A stretch of 64,000 bases of DNA from an uncultured Lachnospiraceae bacterium. GTDB lineage: Bacteria; Bacillota; Clostridia; Lachnospirales; Lachnospiraceae. The position numbers and the translations under genes are program-made. This document shows positions 34,911 through 44,007 of the stretch, piece after piece (position 1 is the first letter of the stretch; each line of letters starts with the position of its first letter). The notes beneath the pieces are model-generated. The model saw nothing but the letters and a program-made list of their open reading frames with translations. It ran no database searches and was not told the DNA's origin. The stretch spans positions 1 to 64,000 of the forward strand of contig CANQVH010000007.1 of assembly GCA_947627245.1 (NCBI GenBank), in the 5' to 3' direction.

Positions 34911-36302
34911 GTGAGAAAGCGAGAACAATACAAACGTCTGATTATGTTTTTGGCATCCGTTCTGATCGTCGCGATCCAGACAGGCGTGTTTGCGTACGCA
35001 TGGTTCAAGGAATATCATGTGAGCGCGGTCATAGGAAGAAGATACGGTTACTGGGGACATTGGGCCCTGATCGCACTGTACGCGATGATGGTGGTTCTGG
35101 TGTCCAGGCTTTTCTCTGCCTTCAAGGTGGGCTATCAGAGGGTGCTGGACGTCATCCTCTCGCAGATCTTTTCCGTTCTTCTGGTAAACGCGGTCGCGTA
35201 TCTGCAGCTTGCCCTGATCGGACGCTGGCGTTTCCTGCAATTTATCGGGCCGATGCTGCGCGTGACGGCGGTCAATCTGGTGGCGGTAATCCTGTGGGTG
35301 CTGTTCATGCGCGTGGTATACACGACGATCTATCCCCCGCACGAGGTTCTGCTGATCTACGGAAAGGTCAATCCCAAGGCTCTGATGAAAAAGATGGAGG
35401 GCCGCAGGGATAAGTATATCATAAGCGGGACGGTATCTTTGGACAAGGGGATTGATTATATCAGGCAGCAGATCCCGAACTATCAGGCCGTCGTGATCGG
35501 GGACATCCCGTCCCACGAGCGGAATCTGATCCTGAAGTTTTGTTTTGAGAACAACATGCGCTGCTATTGCCAGCCGAAGATTTCGGATATCATGATCATG
35601 AGCTCCGAGAAGATCCACCTGTTCGACACGCCGCTTCTGCTGTTCCGCAATCGCGGACTGACCGTGGAGCAGCAGGTGATTAAGCGCATATTTGACATTG
35701 TGAGCGCCAGCCTGATGCTGATCGTTTTCTCGCCGATCCTTTTGGTGATCGCTATTCTCGTGAAGTGCTATGACGGCGGCCCGATTTTGTACAAGCAGCC
35801 GCGGCTGACGAAGGACGGGAAGGTGTTTCAAGTATACAAGTTCCGTAGTATGAGCGTGGACTCGGAGAAGAACGGCGCCCGCCTTGCGATGAAGGGCGAC
35901 AGCCGTGTCACGCCGATCGGGAAGGTGCTCCGCAACATCCATTTTGACGAGCTTCCGCAGTTGTTCAACATCATCATAGGCGATATGTCTCTGGTCGGGC
36001 CGCGTCCGGAGCGCCCTGAGATCGCCGCGCAGTACAGGAAGGATCTGCCGGAATTTGATTATCGGCTGAAGGTGAAGGCTGGGCTTACGGGCTACGCGCA
36101 GGTATACGGAAAGTACAATACCACGCCGTACGACAAGCTGAAGCTGGATCTGACCTATATCGAGAATTATTCGTTTGTGCTTGACCTGCAGTTGATCGCC
36201 ACGACGATCAAGATCCTCTTCCAGAAGGAGAATACGGAGGGCGTCGAGCAGTGGCAGGTGACGGCGGCGGCAGGGCAGGAGAAGTCATGGAAAAAAAAGT
36301 GA
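34911..36302 (+). CDS. polyprenyl-phosphate sugar-1-phosphate transferase (initiating glycosyltransferase)
   Basis: A 463-residue membrane enzyme. Four to five helices fill the first 150 residues, followed by a CoA-binding-like region. A membrane re-entrant helix and the catalytic domain start at KRIFDIVSASLMLI, with KQPRLTKDGKVF, YKFRSMSVDSE and SLVGPRPERPEIA. It transfers a sugar phosphate to undecaprenyl phosphate, starting exopolysaccharide or surface glycan assembly. CGAGGAG at 34896-34902 and an 8-base gap favour the GTG at 34911. The next glycosyltransferase gene overlaps its end by 16 bases, so the two probably act in one pathway. Confidence 0.9.
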   Translation: MRKREQYKRLIMFLASVLIVAIQTGVFAYAWFKEYHVSAVIGRRYGYWGHWALIALYAMMVVLVSRLFSAFKVGYQRVLDVILSQIFSVLLVNAVAYLQLALIGRWRFLQFIGPMLRVTAVNLVAVILWVLFMRVVYTTIYPPHEVLLIYGKVNPKALMKKMEGRRDKYIISGTVSLDKGIDYIRQQIPNYQAVVIGDIPSHERNLILKFCFENNMRCYCQPKISDIMIMSSEKIHLFDTPLLLFRNRGLTVEQQVIKRIFDIVSASLMLIVFSPILLVIAILVKCYDGGPILYKQPRLTKDGKVFQVYKFRSMSVDSEKNGARLAMKGDSRVTPIGKVLRNIHFDELPQLFNIIIGDMSLVGPRPERPEIAAQYRKDLPEFDYRLKVKAGLTGYAQVYGKYNTTPYDKLKLDLTYIENYSFVLDLQLIATTIKILFQKENTEGVEQWQVTAAAGQEKSWKKK

Positions 36303-37072
36303 CGGTATCGGTGATCATGCCGGCGTACCGGTGTGAAAGGACAATCGGACAGGCGGTCGACTCGGCGCTGGCGCAGGAAGTGCCGCTTGAAGTGATCGTA
36401 CTGAACGACCAATCGCCGGATGCGCTGGACGCCGTGATGGAACGCTACGCGGACGACGCGCGGGTGCGCTATGTCAGGAACCCGGAAAATCTCGGCGCGG
36501 CGGCTTCCCGGAACCGCGGCGTAAGTCTTGCGCGCGGCAGATACGTCGCGTTTCTGGACGCGGATGACTGGTGGGCGGAGGGAAAGCTTGCGAGGCAACT
36601 GGCGCTGCTGGAGCGAACCGGCGCAGTGCTGTGCTCCACGGGGAGAGAGCTGGTGACGCCGGACGGACAACTCACCGGCCGCGTGATCGGCGTGCGGGAG
36701 CGGATCACGTATCGGTCCCTGCTTCTTCACAACTGTATCAACTGTTCGTCGGTCCTTCTGCGCACGGAGGTCGCGCGCGAGTTTCCGATGCAGCACGAGG
36801 ACAGCCATGAGGATTATATTGCGTGGCTCGGTATTTTGAAAAAGTACGGGCAGGCGGCGGCGATCGACGAACCCCTTTTGAAGTATCGTCTGAGCTTCGA
36901 GGGGAAGTCCGGGAACAAGCTCAAGTCTGCGCGGATGACGTACCGGGCATACCGCTATGCCGGATTCGGCGCGTTGCCTGCGGTCGGACTGTTTTGCGCG
37001 TATGCGGTAAACGGAGTGTTTAAGTACGCGCGGGCCTATCTGGGCGGGAAGCATGAGAGGCAGAGGGCATAA
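36287..37072 (+). CDS. family 2 glycosyltransferase
   Basis: A 261-residue GT-A enzyme. The nucleotide-binding start VTVSVIMPAYRCERTIGQAV, the metal-binding FLDADDWWAEGKL (DxD-type) near residue 90 and the acceptor-side HEDSHEDYIAWL are typical of GT2 enzymes. It begins inside the end of the sugar transferase gene with a GGCAGGAGA site and probably adds the second sugar of the same lipid-linked glycan. Only two glycan genes are present, without a flippase or polymerase, so the full locus may be elsewhere. Confidence 0.88.
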   Translation: MEKKVTVSVIMPAYRCERTIGQAVDSALAQEVPLEVIVLNDQSPDALDAVMERYADDARVRYVRNPENLGAAASRNRGVSLARGRYVAFLDADDWWAEGKLARQLALLERTGAVLCSTGRELVTPDGQLTGRVIGVRERITYRSLLLHNCINCSSVLLRTEVAREFPMQHEDSHEDYIAWLGILKKYGQAAAIDEPLLKYRLSFEGKSGNKLKSARMTYRAYRYAGFGALPAVGLFCAYAVNGVFKYARAYLGGKHERQRA

Positions 37073-37190
37073 AATTTGAAAAGCGTAAGATTCAGGAAGT
37101 ATAAAATTCGGAAAGCAGAAAGCTGAAAAAGCATAAAATTCAAAAAAACAGAATTCGAATTCATACAAGTAGAATACGGAGGACACCTCA
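37073..37190 (+). repeat. A-rich degenerate repeats before pyrF
   Basis: Irregular copies of a GCATAAAATTC / GTATAAAATTCGG-like unit (about 10 to 14 bases) fill roughly 37072-37140, followed by a GAATTCGAATTC palindrome-like stretch and then the GGAGGACAC ribosome site. The composition is unlike the flanking genes, as in the tract before uvrA. Confidence 0.5.
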
Positions 37191-38117
37191 ATGATCAACA
37201 GACTGATTGACAATATTAAGAAGACAAACGCGCCGATCGTGGTCGGGCTGGACCCGATGCTGAGTTATATCCCGGAGCAGATCACAAAAAAAGCGTTTGC
37301 ACAGCTCGGGGAGACATTGGAGGGCGCCGCGGAGGCGGTCTGGCAGTACAACAAGGCGATCGTGGATGCGACGTGCGACCTGATCCCGGCGGTGAAGCCG
37401 CAGATCGCGATGTATGAGCAGTTTGGGATCCCCGGACTTCAGGCGTTTGCGCGGACCGTCGAATACTGCAGGAGCAAAGGATTGGTCGTGATCGGGGATG
37501 TGAAGCGCGGCGATATCGGGTCAACGTCGGCGGCATACGCGACGGCGCATCTCGGAAGGATCGGGGTCGGACAGAAGACCTTCACGCCGTTCGGCGAGGA
37601 TTTTGCGACGGTCAACCCGTATTTCGGAATCGACGGCATCAAGCCCTTCCTCGACGTATGCCGGGAAGAGAAAAAGGGCATTTTCATTCTGGTGAAGACG
37701 TCCAATCCGTCGAGCGGAGAGTTTCAGGACAGAGCGGTCGACGGAAGACCGCTGTACGAGCTGGTGGGCGAGAAGGTGGCCGAGTGGGCGGACTCCTGCA
37801 TGGGAGACGGCTACAGCTATGTCGGCGCGGTCGTGGGCGCGACCTACCCGGAGATGGGGAAGGTGCTGCGCAGGATCATGCCGAAGTCATATATCTTGGT
37901 GCCGGGCTACGGCGCGCAGGGCGGCAAGGCGGCGGATCTGGTGCATTACTTCAACGAGGACGGACTCGGAGCGATCGTGAATTCCTCACGCGGTATCATT
38001 GCGGCCTACAGGCAGGAGAAGTACGCCGCGTTCGGCGCGGAGCATTTCGCGGACGCGAGCCGGCAGGCGGTTCTGGACATGATCTCGGATATCAATGGGG
38101 CGCTCGCAGCACGATAA
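37191..38117 (+). CDS. pyrF: orotidine 5'-phosphate decarboxylase, type 2
   Basis: A 308-residue enzyme of the longer (type 2) OMP decarboxylase class. It converts OMP to UMP, the last step of pyrimidine synthesis. PIVVGLDPML starts the barrel; the catalytic lysine region is VIGDVKRGDIGSTSAAYA near residue 105, and ILVPGYGAQGGKAAD and VNSSRGIIAAYR form the phosphate site. GGAGGACAC precedes the ATG. It heads a pyrF-pyrK-pyrD-pyrE group; pyrB, pyrC and carAB are not in the window. No PyrR-binding attenuator could be recognised ahead of it. Confidence 0.95.
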   Translation: MINRLIDNIKKTNAPIVVGLDPMLSYIPEQITKKAFAQLGETLEGAAEAVWQYNKAIVDATCDLIPAVKPQIAMYEQFGIPGLQAFARTVEYCRSKGLVVIGDVKRGDIGSTSAAYATAHLGRIGVGQKTFTPFGEDFATVNPYFGIDGIKPFLDVCREEKKGIFILVKTSNPSSGEFQDRAVDGRPLYELVGEKVAEWADSCMGDGYSYVGAVVGATYPEMGKVLRRIMPKSYILVPGYGAQGGKAADLVHYFNEDGLGAIVNSSRGIIAAYRQEKYAAFGAEHFADASRQAVLDMISDINGALAAR

Positions 38118-38181
38118 CCCGGACGCGCTATCGCAATTCCCTGTTCGGGCTGTACTGAATGAATCATGAAATTGAAGAAAT

Positions 38182-38982
38182 ATGAATGATATAGGTGAGA
38201 AGATGACGGAGAAATACAGGGGACAGGCGGTCGTGCGCTCGCAGGAACAGATTGCTTCCGGGATTTTCAGCATGTGGCTGGAGGCCGGAGCGATTGCGCG
38301 TTCGGCGCGGCCGGGACAGTTTATTTCTATATACAGCAATGATTCGGGTCGGATGCTTCCGAGGCCGATCAGCATCTGTGACGTTGATCCCGAAGGACAG
38401 GCGGTGCGCATCGTGTACCGTGTGGCCGGAAAAGGCACGGAAGAGTTCAGCCGTGCGTGTCCGGGAGACGCGTTTGACGTTTTGGGACCGCTCGGAAACG
38501 GCTTTCCGACGGAGCGCTGTCCGCAGGGCAAAAAGGCGTTCCTGATCGGCGGCGGCATCGGAATCCCGCCGATGGTCCGGCTCGCGCGGTCGCTTGAGGG
38601 AGAGGTGCAGGTGATCGCAGGATACCGGGACGAGCTTTTTCTGACGGACGAGCTTTCCGCGAACGGGAAGCTGTATGTGGCGACCGAGGACGGAAGCGCG
38701 GGGACGAAAGGAAATGTGCTCGACTGCATTCGCGAAAACGATCTGGATGCGGATGTGATCTATGCCTGTGGGCCGACGCCGATGCTGCGCGCGGTCAAGG
38801 CATATGCGCAGGAGCAGGGAATCGAGTGCTGGATTTCTCTGGAAGAGCGGATGGCGTGCGGGATCGGCGCGTGCCTTGCCTGCGTGTGCCGGTCGAAGGA
38901 GATTGACGAGCATTCGCAGGTACACAACAAGCGTATCTGCAAGGAGGGGCCGGTGTTTCGGGCCGAGGAAGTGGAGCTTTAA
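38182..38982 (+). CDS. pyrK: dihydroorotate dehydrogenase electron-transfer subunit
   Basis: A 266-residue flavin and iron-sulfur protein that passes electrons from PyrD to NAD. The FAD-binding motif RPISICDVD lies in the N-terminal barrel. The NAD site is FLIGGGIGIPPM, and the C-terminal [2Fe-2S] cysteines are in ERMACGIGACLACVC with a final cysteine in RICKEG. The ATG at 38203 (before MTEKYRG) has a GGTGAGAAG site and is an equally good start, giving 259 residues. It lies between pyrF and pyrD as in many Clostridia. Confidence 0.94.
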   Translation: MNDIGEKMTEKYRGQAVVRSQEQIASGIFSMWLEAGAIARSARPGQFISIYSNDSGRMLPRPISICDVDPEGQAVRIVYRVAGKGTEEFSRACPGDAFDVLGPLGNGFPTERCPQGKKAFLIGGGIGIPPMVRLARSLEGEVQVIAGYRDELFLTDELSANGKLYVATEDGSAGTKGNVLDCIRENDLDADVIYACGPTPMLRAVKAYAQEQGIECWISLEERMACGIGACLACVCRSKEIDEHSQVHNKRICKEGPVFRAEEVEL

Positions 38983-39107
38983 GAGGCATGACCCTGTGAG
39001 ACGTCAGATAGAGAAAACTATGTGCAGTGCTTGTTGCGTGAACTCAGGTGAGGAAAGTTTTGGATGAGGGGAATAGCCACGAGATATCATGTGGAGAGGA
39101 ATCGATT

Positions 39108-40016
39108 ATGCATAATATGACAGTAAATATCGCCGGTGTCGAGCTGAAGAATCCGGTCATGACGGCGTCCGGAACATTCGGCTCCGGTATGGAATACAGT
39201 GAATTTGTTGACCTCTCGCGGTTGGGCGCCGTGGTGACGAAGGGCGTTGCGAATGTGCCGTGGCCCGGTAATCCGACGCCGCGCGTCGCGGAGATACGCG
39301 GCGGCATGATGAATGCGATCGGGCTGCAGAATCCGGGGATCGATACGTTCTGCGCGCGGGATCTGCCGTTTCTGGCACAGTATGATACGGTCGTGATCGC
39401 AAACGTCTGCGGTCGGACGACGGAGGATTATTGTGAGGTAGTCGAGCGGCTTGGACAGGAGCCGACGATCGGACTTCTGGAGATCAACATCTCCTGTCCG
39501 AACGTCAAGTGCGGCGGTATTTCGTTCGGGCAGGACCCGAAAGCGGTGGAGAGCATTACGCGCGAGATCAAGCGCCGCGCGAAGCAGCCCGTGATCATGA
39601 AGCTTAGCCCGAACGTCACGGATATCACGGAGATCGCACGGGCGGCGGAGGCAGGCGGAGCGGACGCGGTCTCTATGATCAACACACTGACCGGGATGAA
39701 GATCGACGTGAACAGGCGCACGTTCGCGCTCGCCAACAGGACCGGAGGCGTATCCGGCCCGGCCATTCATCCGATCGCAGTGAGAATGGTATATCAGACC
39801 GCGCAGGCAGTGTCGGTGCCGATCATCGGGATGGGCGGGATCGCGACGGCGGAGGATGCTCTGGAATTCATTCTTGCGGGGGCGACGGCGGTCGCGGTCG
39901 GCACGGCAAACTTCCGCAGTCCGACGGCCACGCTTGAAGTCATCGACGGTATTGCCGATTACATGGAACGGCAGAAGGTGGACGACATCCGTGAGCTGAT
40001 CGGGGCGGTGTCATAA
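39108..40016 (+). CDS. pyrD: dihydroorotate dehydrogenase B, catalytic subunit
   Basis: A 302-residue class 1B enzyme. It has the FMN barrel start VNIAGVELKNPVMTASGTFGSG, the catalytic-base cysteine region ISCPNVKCGG near residue 130, and the phosphate-binding GMGGIATAEDALEFI. It oxidises dihydroorotate to orotate and works as a heterotetramer with PyrK. The GGAGAGG site fixes the ATG at 39108; the open frame upstream to 39048 has no ribosome site. The gap of 125 bases from pyrK shows no clear terminator. Confidence 0.96.
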   Translation: MHNMTVNIAGVELKNPVMTASGTFGSGMEYSEFVDLSRLGAVVTKGVANVPWPGNPTPRVAEIRGGMMNAIGLQNPGIDTFCARDLPFLAQYDTVVIANVCGRTTEDYCEVVERLGQEPTIGLLEINISCPNVKCGGISFGQDPKAVESITREIKRRAKQPVIMKLSPNVTDITEIARAAEAGGADAVSMINTLTGMKIDVNRRTFALANRTGGVSGPAIHPIAVRMVYQTAQAVSVPIIGMGGIATAEDALEFILAGATAVAVGTANFRSPTATLEVIDGIADYMERQKVDDIRELIGAVS

Positions 40017-40131
40017 GAAAAGCAAGGCCGCTTGAAAGGAAACGGGTTTGATGGTATACTGAACCGGTATTGCCTGAAAAGCGGAGCGATAAAAACAAAA
40101 AATCTGCACATAATAAGGAGATACACGGCAT

Positions 40132-40803
40132 ATGGAACAGTACAAGCAAGAATTTATCGAGTTTATGGTGGATTGCGGTGTCCTGAAATTCGGGGATTTC
40201 GTGACAAAGAGCGGGCGGAAGACGCCGTTTTTCGTGAACACGGGCTTTTACCGCACGGGGGCGCAGCTTCACAGGCTCGGCGGATACTATGCGCGGGCGA
40301 TCAAGGAGAAGTTCGGTCTGGATTTTGACGTGCTGTTCGGCCCGGCGTACAAGGGAATTCCGCTGACGGTCGCGGCGACGACGGCGATCAGCGAGCTCTA
40401 CGATAAGGACATCCGCTATTGTTCGAACCGCAAGGAGGTCAAGGATCACGGCGATAAAGGCATTCTGCTGGGAAGTCCGATCACGGACGGAGACAGGGTC
40501 GTCATCATCGAGGACGTCACGACGGCGGGGACTTCCATCGCGGAGACGCTTCCGATCATCAAGGCGCAGGGCGACGTCGAGGTGATTGGTCTGGCGGTGT
40601 CGGTAGACCGCATGGAGCGCGGACAGGGCGCGAAGAGCGCGCTTATGGAGATCGAAGAGAAATACGGGATGAAGACGACGGCGATCGTCACGATGGCCGA
40701 GGTCGTGGAGCATCTGTATGGAAGAGAATACAAGGGAAAAATCGTGATCGACGATGCAATAAAAACGGCAATCGACGCATACTATGAGCAATACGGCGCA
40801 TAA
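40132..40803 (+). CDS. pyrE: orotate phosphoribosyltransferase
   Basis: A 223-residue enzyme that joins orotate to PRPP. The PRPP-binding signature VVIIEDVTTAGTSIAETL is near residue 122, and the family features GDFVTKSGRKTPFFVNTG and FGPAYKGIPLTVAA are present. AAGGAGATACACGGCAT lies directly before the ATG. It completes the pyr group. Three small membrane-protein genes begin 23 bases after its stop, perhaps on the same transcript. Confidence 0.96.
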   Translation: MEQYKQEFIEFMVDCGVLKFGDFVTKSGRKTPFFVNTGFYRTGAQLHRLGGYYARAIKEKFGLDFDVLFGPAYKGIPLTVAATTAISELYDKDIRYCSNRKEVKDHGDKGILLGSPITDGDRVVIIEDVTTAGTSIAETLPIIKAQGDVEVIGLAVSVDRMERGQGAKSALMEIEEKYGMKTTAIVTMAEVVEHLYGREYKGKIVIDDAIKTAIDAYYEQYGA

Positions 40804-40826
40804 CATTTCAGGAGGATATCATCATT

Positions 40827-40979
40827 ATGGAAGAAAAAATGTTCAAGGCAGCATCCTTTACAGGCGTTCTGAATCTGGTACTCGGGGTTACGATCCTCGT
40901 GTCGGCGGTCGCGTGGGGCATTCTCCTGCTCGTCAGCGGCGGTAAGCTTCTGAAGAGCAAAAAGGACGTTATCATTTGA
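40827..40979 (+). CDS. 50-residue single-span membrane peptide
   Basis: A small gene with a strong AGGAGG and ATG. The product has a short charged N-terminus, one hydrophobic segment (about residues 10-40, with VLNLVLGVTILVSAVAWGIL) and a Lys-rich end. Its TGA overlaps the ATG of the VanZ-like gene (TGATG), arguing that it is translated. Function is unknown. Confidence 0.65.
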   Translation: MEEKMFKAASFTGVLNLVLGVTILVSAVAWGILLLVSGGKLLKSKKDVII

Positions 40980-41452
40980 TGGAGACGGCGATCCGCAGAG
41001 GTGTCCGGGTGTCGGGGCTGTGTCTGTTTTTGGTGTACCTGACGGGGCTGATCTATTTTCTGTTTTTCGCCGAGAGCTACGGCAGAGGGATGGCGGACGC
41101 GCTCTATGATTACAATCTGCTTCCGTTTCGCGAGATCGGGCGCTATCTGCGCTACCGGGAGCTGCTGGGCATGCGCCCGGTCGTGCTGAATCTCGTCGGA
41201 AACGTGGTGGGCTTCCTGCCGTTCGGCGCGCTTGTCCCGCTCTTGGCGAGAAGCGTGCGCAGGGCATGGAAGATCGGACTGCTGAGCATGGAGGTCAGCG
41301 TGCTGATCGAGGTGTCGCAGCTTTTGTTTTGCGTGGGCTGCTGCGACGTGGACGACGTGATATTGAACACGCTCGGCGGACTGCTCGGCTATGCGGCGTA
41401 CCACGCGGCGGACAGGCTGTATCTGCGCTGGCGCAAAGACAAAGGAGAATAA
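40979..41452 (+). CDS. VanZ-family membrane protein
   Basis: A 157-residue protein with four membrane helices. The family features NLLPFREIGRYL, NLVGNVVGFLPFGALVP and CDVDDVILNTLGGLLGY are clear. VanZ relatives raise resistance to glycopeptides or lipoglycopeptides by an unknown mechanism; most genomic copies have no shown role. The start overlaps the stop of the 50-residue gene, and the next small membrane gene begins 5 bases after its stop. Confidence 0.88.
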   Translation: METAIRRGVRVSGLCLFLVYLTGLIYFLFFAESYGRGMADALYDYNLLPFREIGRYLRYRELLGMRPVVLNLVGNVVGFLPFGALVPLLARSVRRAWKIGLLSMEVSVLIEVSQLLFCVGCCDVDDVILNTLGGLLGYAAYHAADRLYLRWRKDKGE

Positions 41453-41456
41453 TACG

Positions 41457-41774
41457 ATGGCAAAAAAGCAGGTCTATTCATTTGCGGAGAAAAAGTATTC
41501 GGTGAACGGGATCGCGTCGGCGGCGCTCAGCCTCATATCGATCGTCCTGCTGGTCGGGCTGCTGCTTATCTCCTTTCTGATGAAAGGAAGGGCGAACGCA
41601 TGGATCGGCGCGCTCGGCTTTACCGGGATTGTGACGGCGTGCTGCGGCCTGCGGTACGGATTTGCCGGATTTAAGGATGAATGCAGGTCGTATTTCTGCA
41701 GCAAGCTGGGGACGGTCACGGGCATGGTCTCGCTCGTCGGATGGTTCTTCATCGTCTGTCTCGGGCTGGCATGA
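41457..41774 (+). CDS. small membrane protein of unknown function
   Basis: A 105-residue protein with a short basic N-terminus (MAKKQVYSFAEKKYSVNGI) and three hydrophobic segments near residues 18-42, 48-68 and 82-104. It resembles small Lachnospiraceae membrane proteins of uncharacterised families (DUF6142-like), but that match is from memory only. AAAGGAG precedes the ATG at 41457. It ends the pyr-linked run of small membrane genes. Confidence 0.6.
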   Translation: MAKKQVYSFAEKKYSVNGIASAALSLISIVLLVGLLLISFLMKGRANAWIGALGFTGIVTACCGLRYGFAGFKDECRSYFCSKLGTVTGMVSLVGWFFIVCLGLA

Positions 41775-41842
41775 GAAGAGCGCGTCTGCGCGAAAGGGAT
41801 CCGATAGAAAAATAGAGAGAAAAGAAGACAGAGAGGCACAGT

Positions 41843-43909
41843 ATGGAACAGGATAATTTGAACGAAATGAATTTGCAGGAGCGGTACAGTCTTGCGACGG
41901 GGAGGATCCATGAGATTTGCTCGGAGGGGACGGTTCCCGCTCCTTTTTGTGATTTTTTCCAGAAGACGGCGCGGTTCCTCGTGCAGATGGAGGATCTGAA
42001 GAACTGTCTGGACTCCGGCGCGGCGCAGGACTACACGCTGCGGCAGTGGGAGCAGTTGAACAATGCGCTGTACTACGACATTCTGCCGGAGCAGTACGGC
42101 ATGAGCTACGCGAATCCGGCATACGCGGTCGGAACGCTCGGCGAGACGCACGGGCGGCTTCTGAGCTTCCTCTACACGGAGCTGCGAGGGATCATTGTGT
42201 ACGCGTTCGAGCATCGGATGGAAGAGACGGTAGTGCTTTGCGAGCTGTTCATCGAGATCTACAACAGCTTCGAACAGGAGGAGCTGCCGTCCGGCGAGGA
42301 TATCCGGCAGATCATATACTGGTTCGTCAGCGATTACAGCGAGCTGTTTGCGGCGTACCGGACGCGTTCCGCGATCGACCCGAGCTTCGATTTCGCGACG
42401 CGGATCATCATGGATTCTGATCTGAGCGATCCGCGGTATCTGTACCGCTACGGAGAGTACGTGTCGGAGAATGAGCGGAAGACCGCAGAGTATCTGAATC
42501 GCCTCTCCGAGCAGGAGATCGAGGCGATGGCGAGCACGTTCACCGAAGGGTACCGGATCGGTTTTGCCGTGGCGGGAAAGGATCTCTCGATCAAAAAGAC
42601 GGTCAACATTCACTATCACCTCGGATTTGAGCGCATGATCCGCGCGGCGATAAAGAACTTCGAAAAGATGGGGCTCAGTCCGGTCATCTACCGGGCGGCG
42701 GTCAGCACGATCAACAAATCCGGACACCGCCGCATCGGCTATACCGGAGCCGCGGCCAATTTGCAGTACGATTATGACCACCGGGCGGACAACGCGATCT
42801 ATCTGGACAAACGCTTCCTTGAGCGGAAGCTCAGTGCGCTGCGCGGGATTTATGAGGCGAACCGGACGCTTGCGAAGGAACACGCGGGCCCGGCGGTGCT
42901 CGAGGTGTTTGGCGAGACGCCCTTCGTCCCGGAGACAAAGCCGGAGGCGTACCAGCTCTCGGAAAAACAGCAGAAGCTCATGGCGTGGATGCAGAATGAG
43001 CTGGCGCAGCTCTCCAACCAATACATTCCGGAAACGGAGCGCAGCTTTACGATCATCGCGTTCCCGCTGCCGGAGATCGGCCCGAATTATGAGGAGATTT
43101 TCCGCGAGACCGTGCGGATCAATACGCTGGACTACAAGCTCTATCAGGAGATCCAGCAGACGCTGATCGACGCGCTGGATCAGGGCGAGGCGGTTCACAT
43201 CAAGGGACGGGACGGCAATCGCACCGATCTCATGGTGGCTCTGACGACGCTGTCCGATCCGAAGCGGGAGTCTCTGTTCGAGAACTGCGTGGCCGATGTG
43301 AACATTCCGGTCGGGGAAGTCTTCACATCTCCGAGACTGGCGGGGACGAACGGAACGCTGCATGTGAAGCAGGTCTATCTGAACGAGCTGAAATACGTGG
43401 ATCTCGAAGTGAAATTCAAAGACGGCATGGTGAAGGACTACAGTTGCGCTAACTTCCCGACCGAGGAGGAGAATCGCAGTTACTTCAAGGAGAACGTCCT
43501 GTTCCACCATGAGACGCTTCCGATCGGCGAGTTTGCGATCGGCACGAACACGACGGCCTACATGATGGCGGAGAAATATCAGATCGCGGACAAACTGCCG
43601 ATCCTGATTGCAGAGAAGATGGGGCCGCACTTCGCGCTCGGAGATACCTGCTACGGCCGGGAGGAGGACACGCCGACGTACAATCCGGACGGAAAGCGGA
43701 TCATCGCCCACGACAACGAGGTCTCGCTTCTTCGGAAAGAGGACCCGTCGAAAGCGTATTTCAACTGTCACACCGATATCACGATCCCGTATGAGGAGAT
43801 CGGATATATCGAGGTGGTCTGCGCGGACGGCCGCAGGATCACGCTTTTGCGGGACGGACGCTTCGTGCTGCCGGGGACCGAAAAACTGAACGAGCCGTTT
43901 GCCTCGTAA
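41843..43909 (+). CDS. M29-family aminopeptidase with a long N-terminal extension
   Basis: A 688-residue protein. The C-terminal 400 or so residues carry the M29 (AmpS/AmpT-type) metal-site landmarks in order: glutamate in VNIPVGEVFTSP near residue 492, glutamate in LPIGEFAIGTN, His and Tyr in GPHFALGDTCYG, and the HxD pair in FNCHTDITIPYEE. Family members are usually about 410 residues; here some 270 residues precede, with no recognised domain. It should be a cytoplasmic, metal-dependent aminopeptidase. It is probably monocistronic, ending just before the purE promoter. Confidence 0.85.
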   Translation: MEQDNLNEMNLQERYSLATGRIHEICSEGTVPAPFCDFFQKTARFLVQMEDLKNCLDSGAAQDYTLRQWEQLNNALYYDILPEQYGMSYANPAYAVGTLGETHGRLLSFLYTELRGIIVYAFEHRMEETVVLCELFIEIYNSFEQEELPSGEDIRQIIYWFVSDYSELFAAYRTRSAIDPSFDFATRIIMDSDLSDPRYLYRYGEYVSENERKTAEYLNRLSEQEIEAMASTFTEGYRIGFAVAGKDLSIKKTVNIHYHLGFERMIRAAIKNFEKMGLSPVIYRAAVSTINKSGHRRIGYTGAAANLQYDYDHRADNAIYLDKRFLERKLSALRGIYEANRTLAKEHAGPAVLEVFGETPFVPETKPEAYQLSEKQQKLMAWMQNELAQLSNQYIPETERSFTIIAFPLPEIGPNYEEIFRETVRINTLDYKLYQEIQQTLIDALDQGEAVHIKGRDGNRTDLMVALTTLSDPKRESLFENCVADVNIPVGEVFTSPRLAGTNGTLHVKQVYLNELKYVDLEVKFKDGMVKDYSCANFPTEEENRSYFKENVLFHHETLPIGEFAIGTNTTAYMMAEKYQIADKLPILIAEKMGPHFALGDTCYGREEDTPTYNPDGKRIIAHDNEVSLLRKEDPSKAYFNCHTDITIPYEEIGYIEVVCADGRRITLLRDGRFVLPGTEKLNEPFAS

Positions 43910-43935
43910 TGTTTCCATAAAAAACAAAAGGAGCA

Positions 43936-43964
43936 TTGACAAGGCGCGGCAGAATGGGTTAAAT
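43936..43964 (+). promoter_or_regulatory. promoter for the pur operon
   Basis: A perfect TTGACA (43936-43941) is followed after 17 bases by TTAAAT (43959-43964), 44 bases before the purE ATG. The leader is too short for a purine riboswitch. Confidence 0.65.
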
Positions 43965-44007
43965 TTATATGCGTGATACTATAACTATAAGAAGAGGAGC
44001 AGATACG

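Noticed and set aside
41474-43942. Long open frame on the minus strand opposite the M29 aminopeptidase
   Set aside because: Its product has no recognisable domain and is rich in Arg, Leu and His, as expected for a shadow of a GC-rich gene; the plus-strand protein has clear metal-site motifs.
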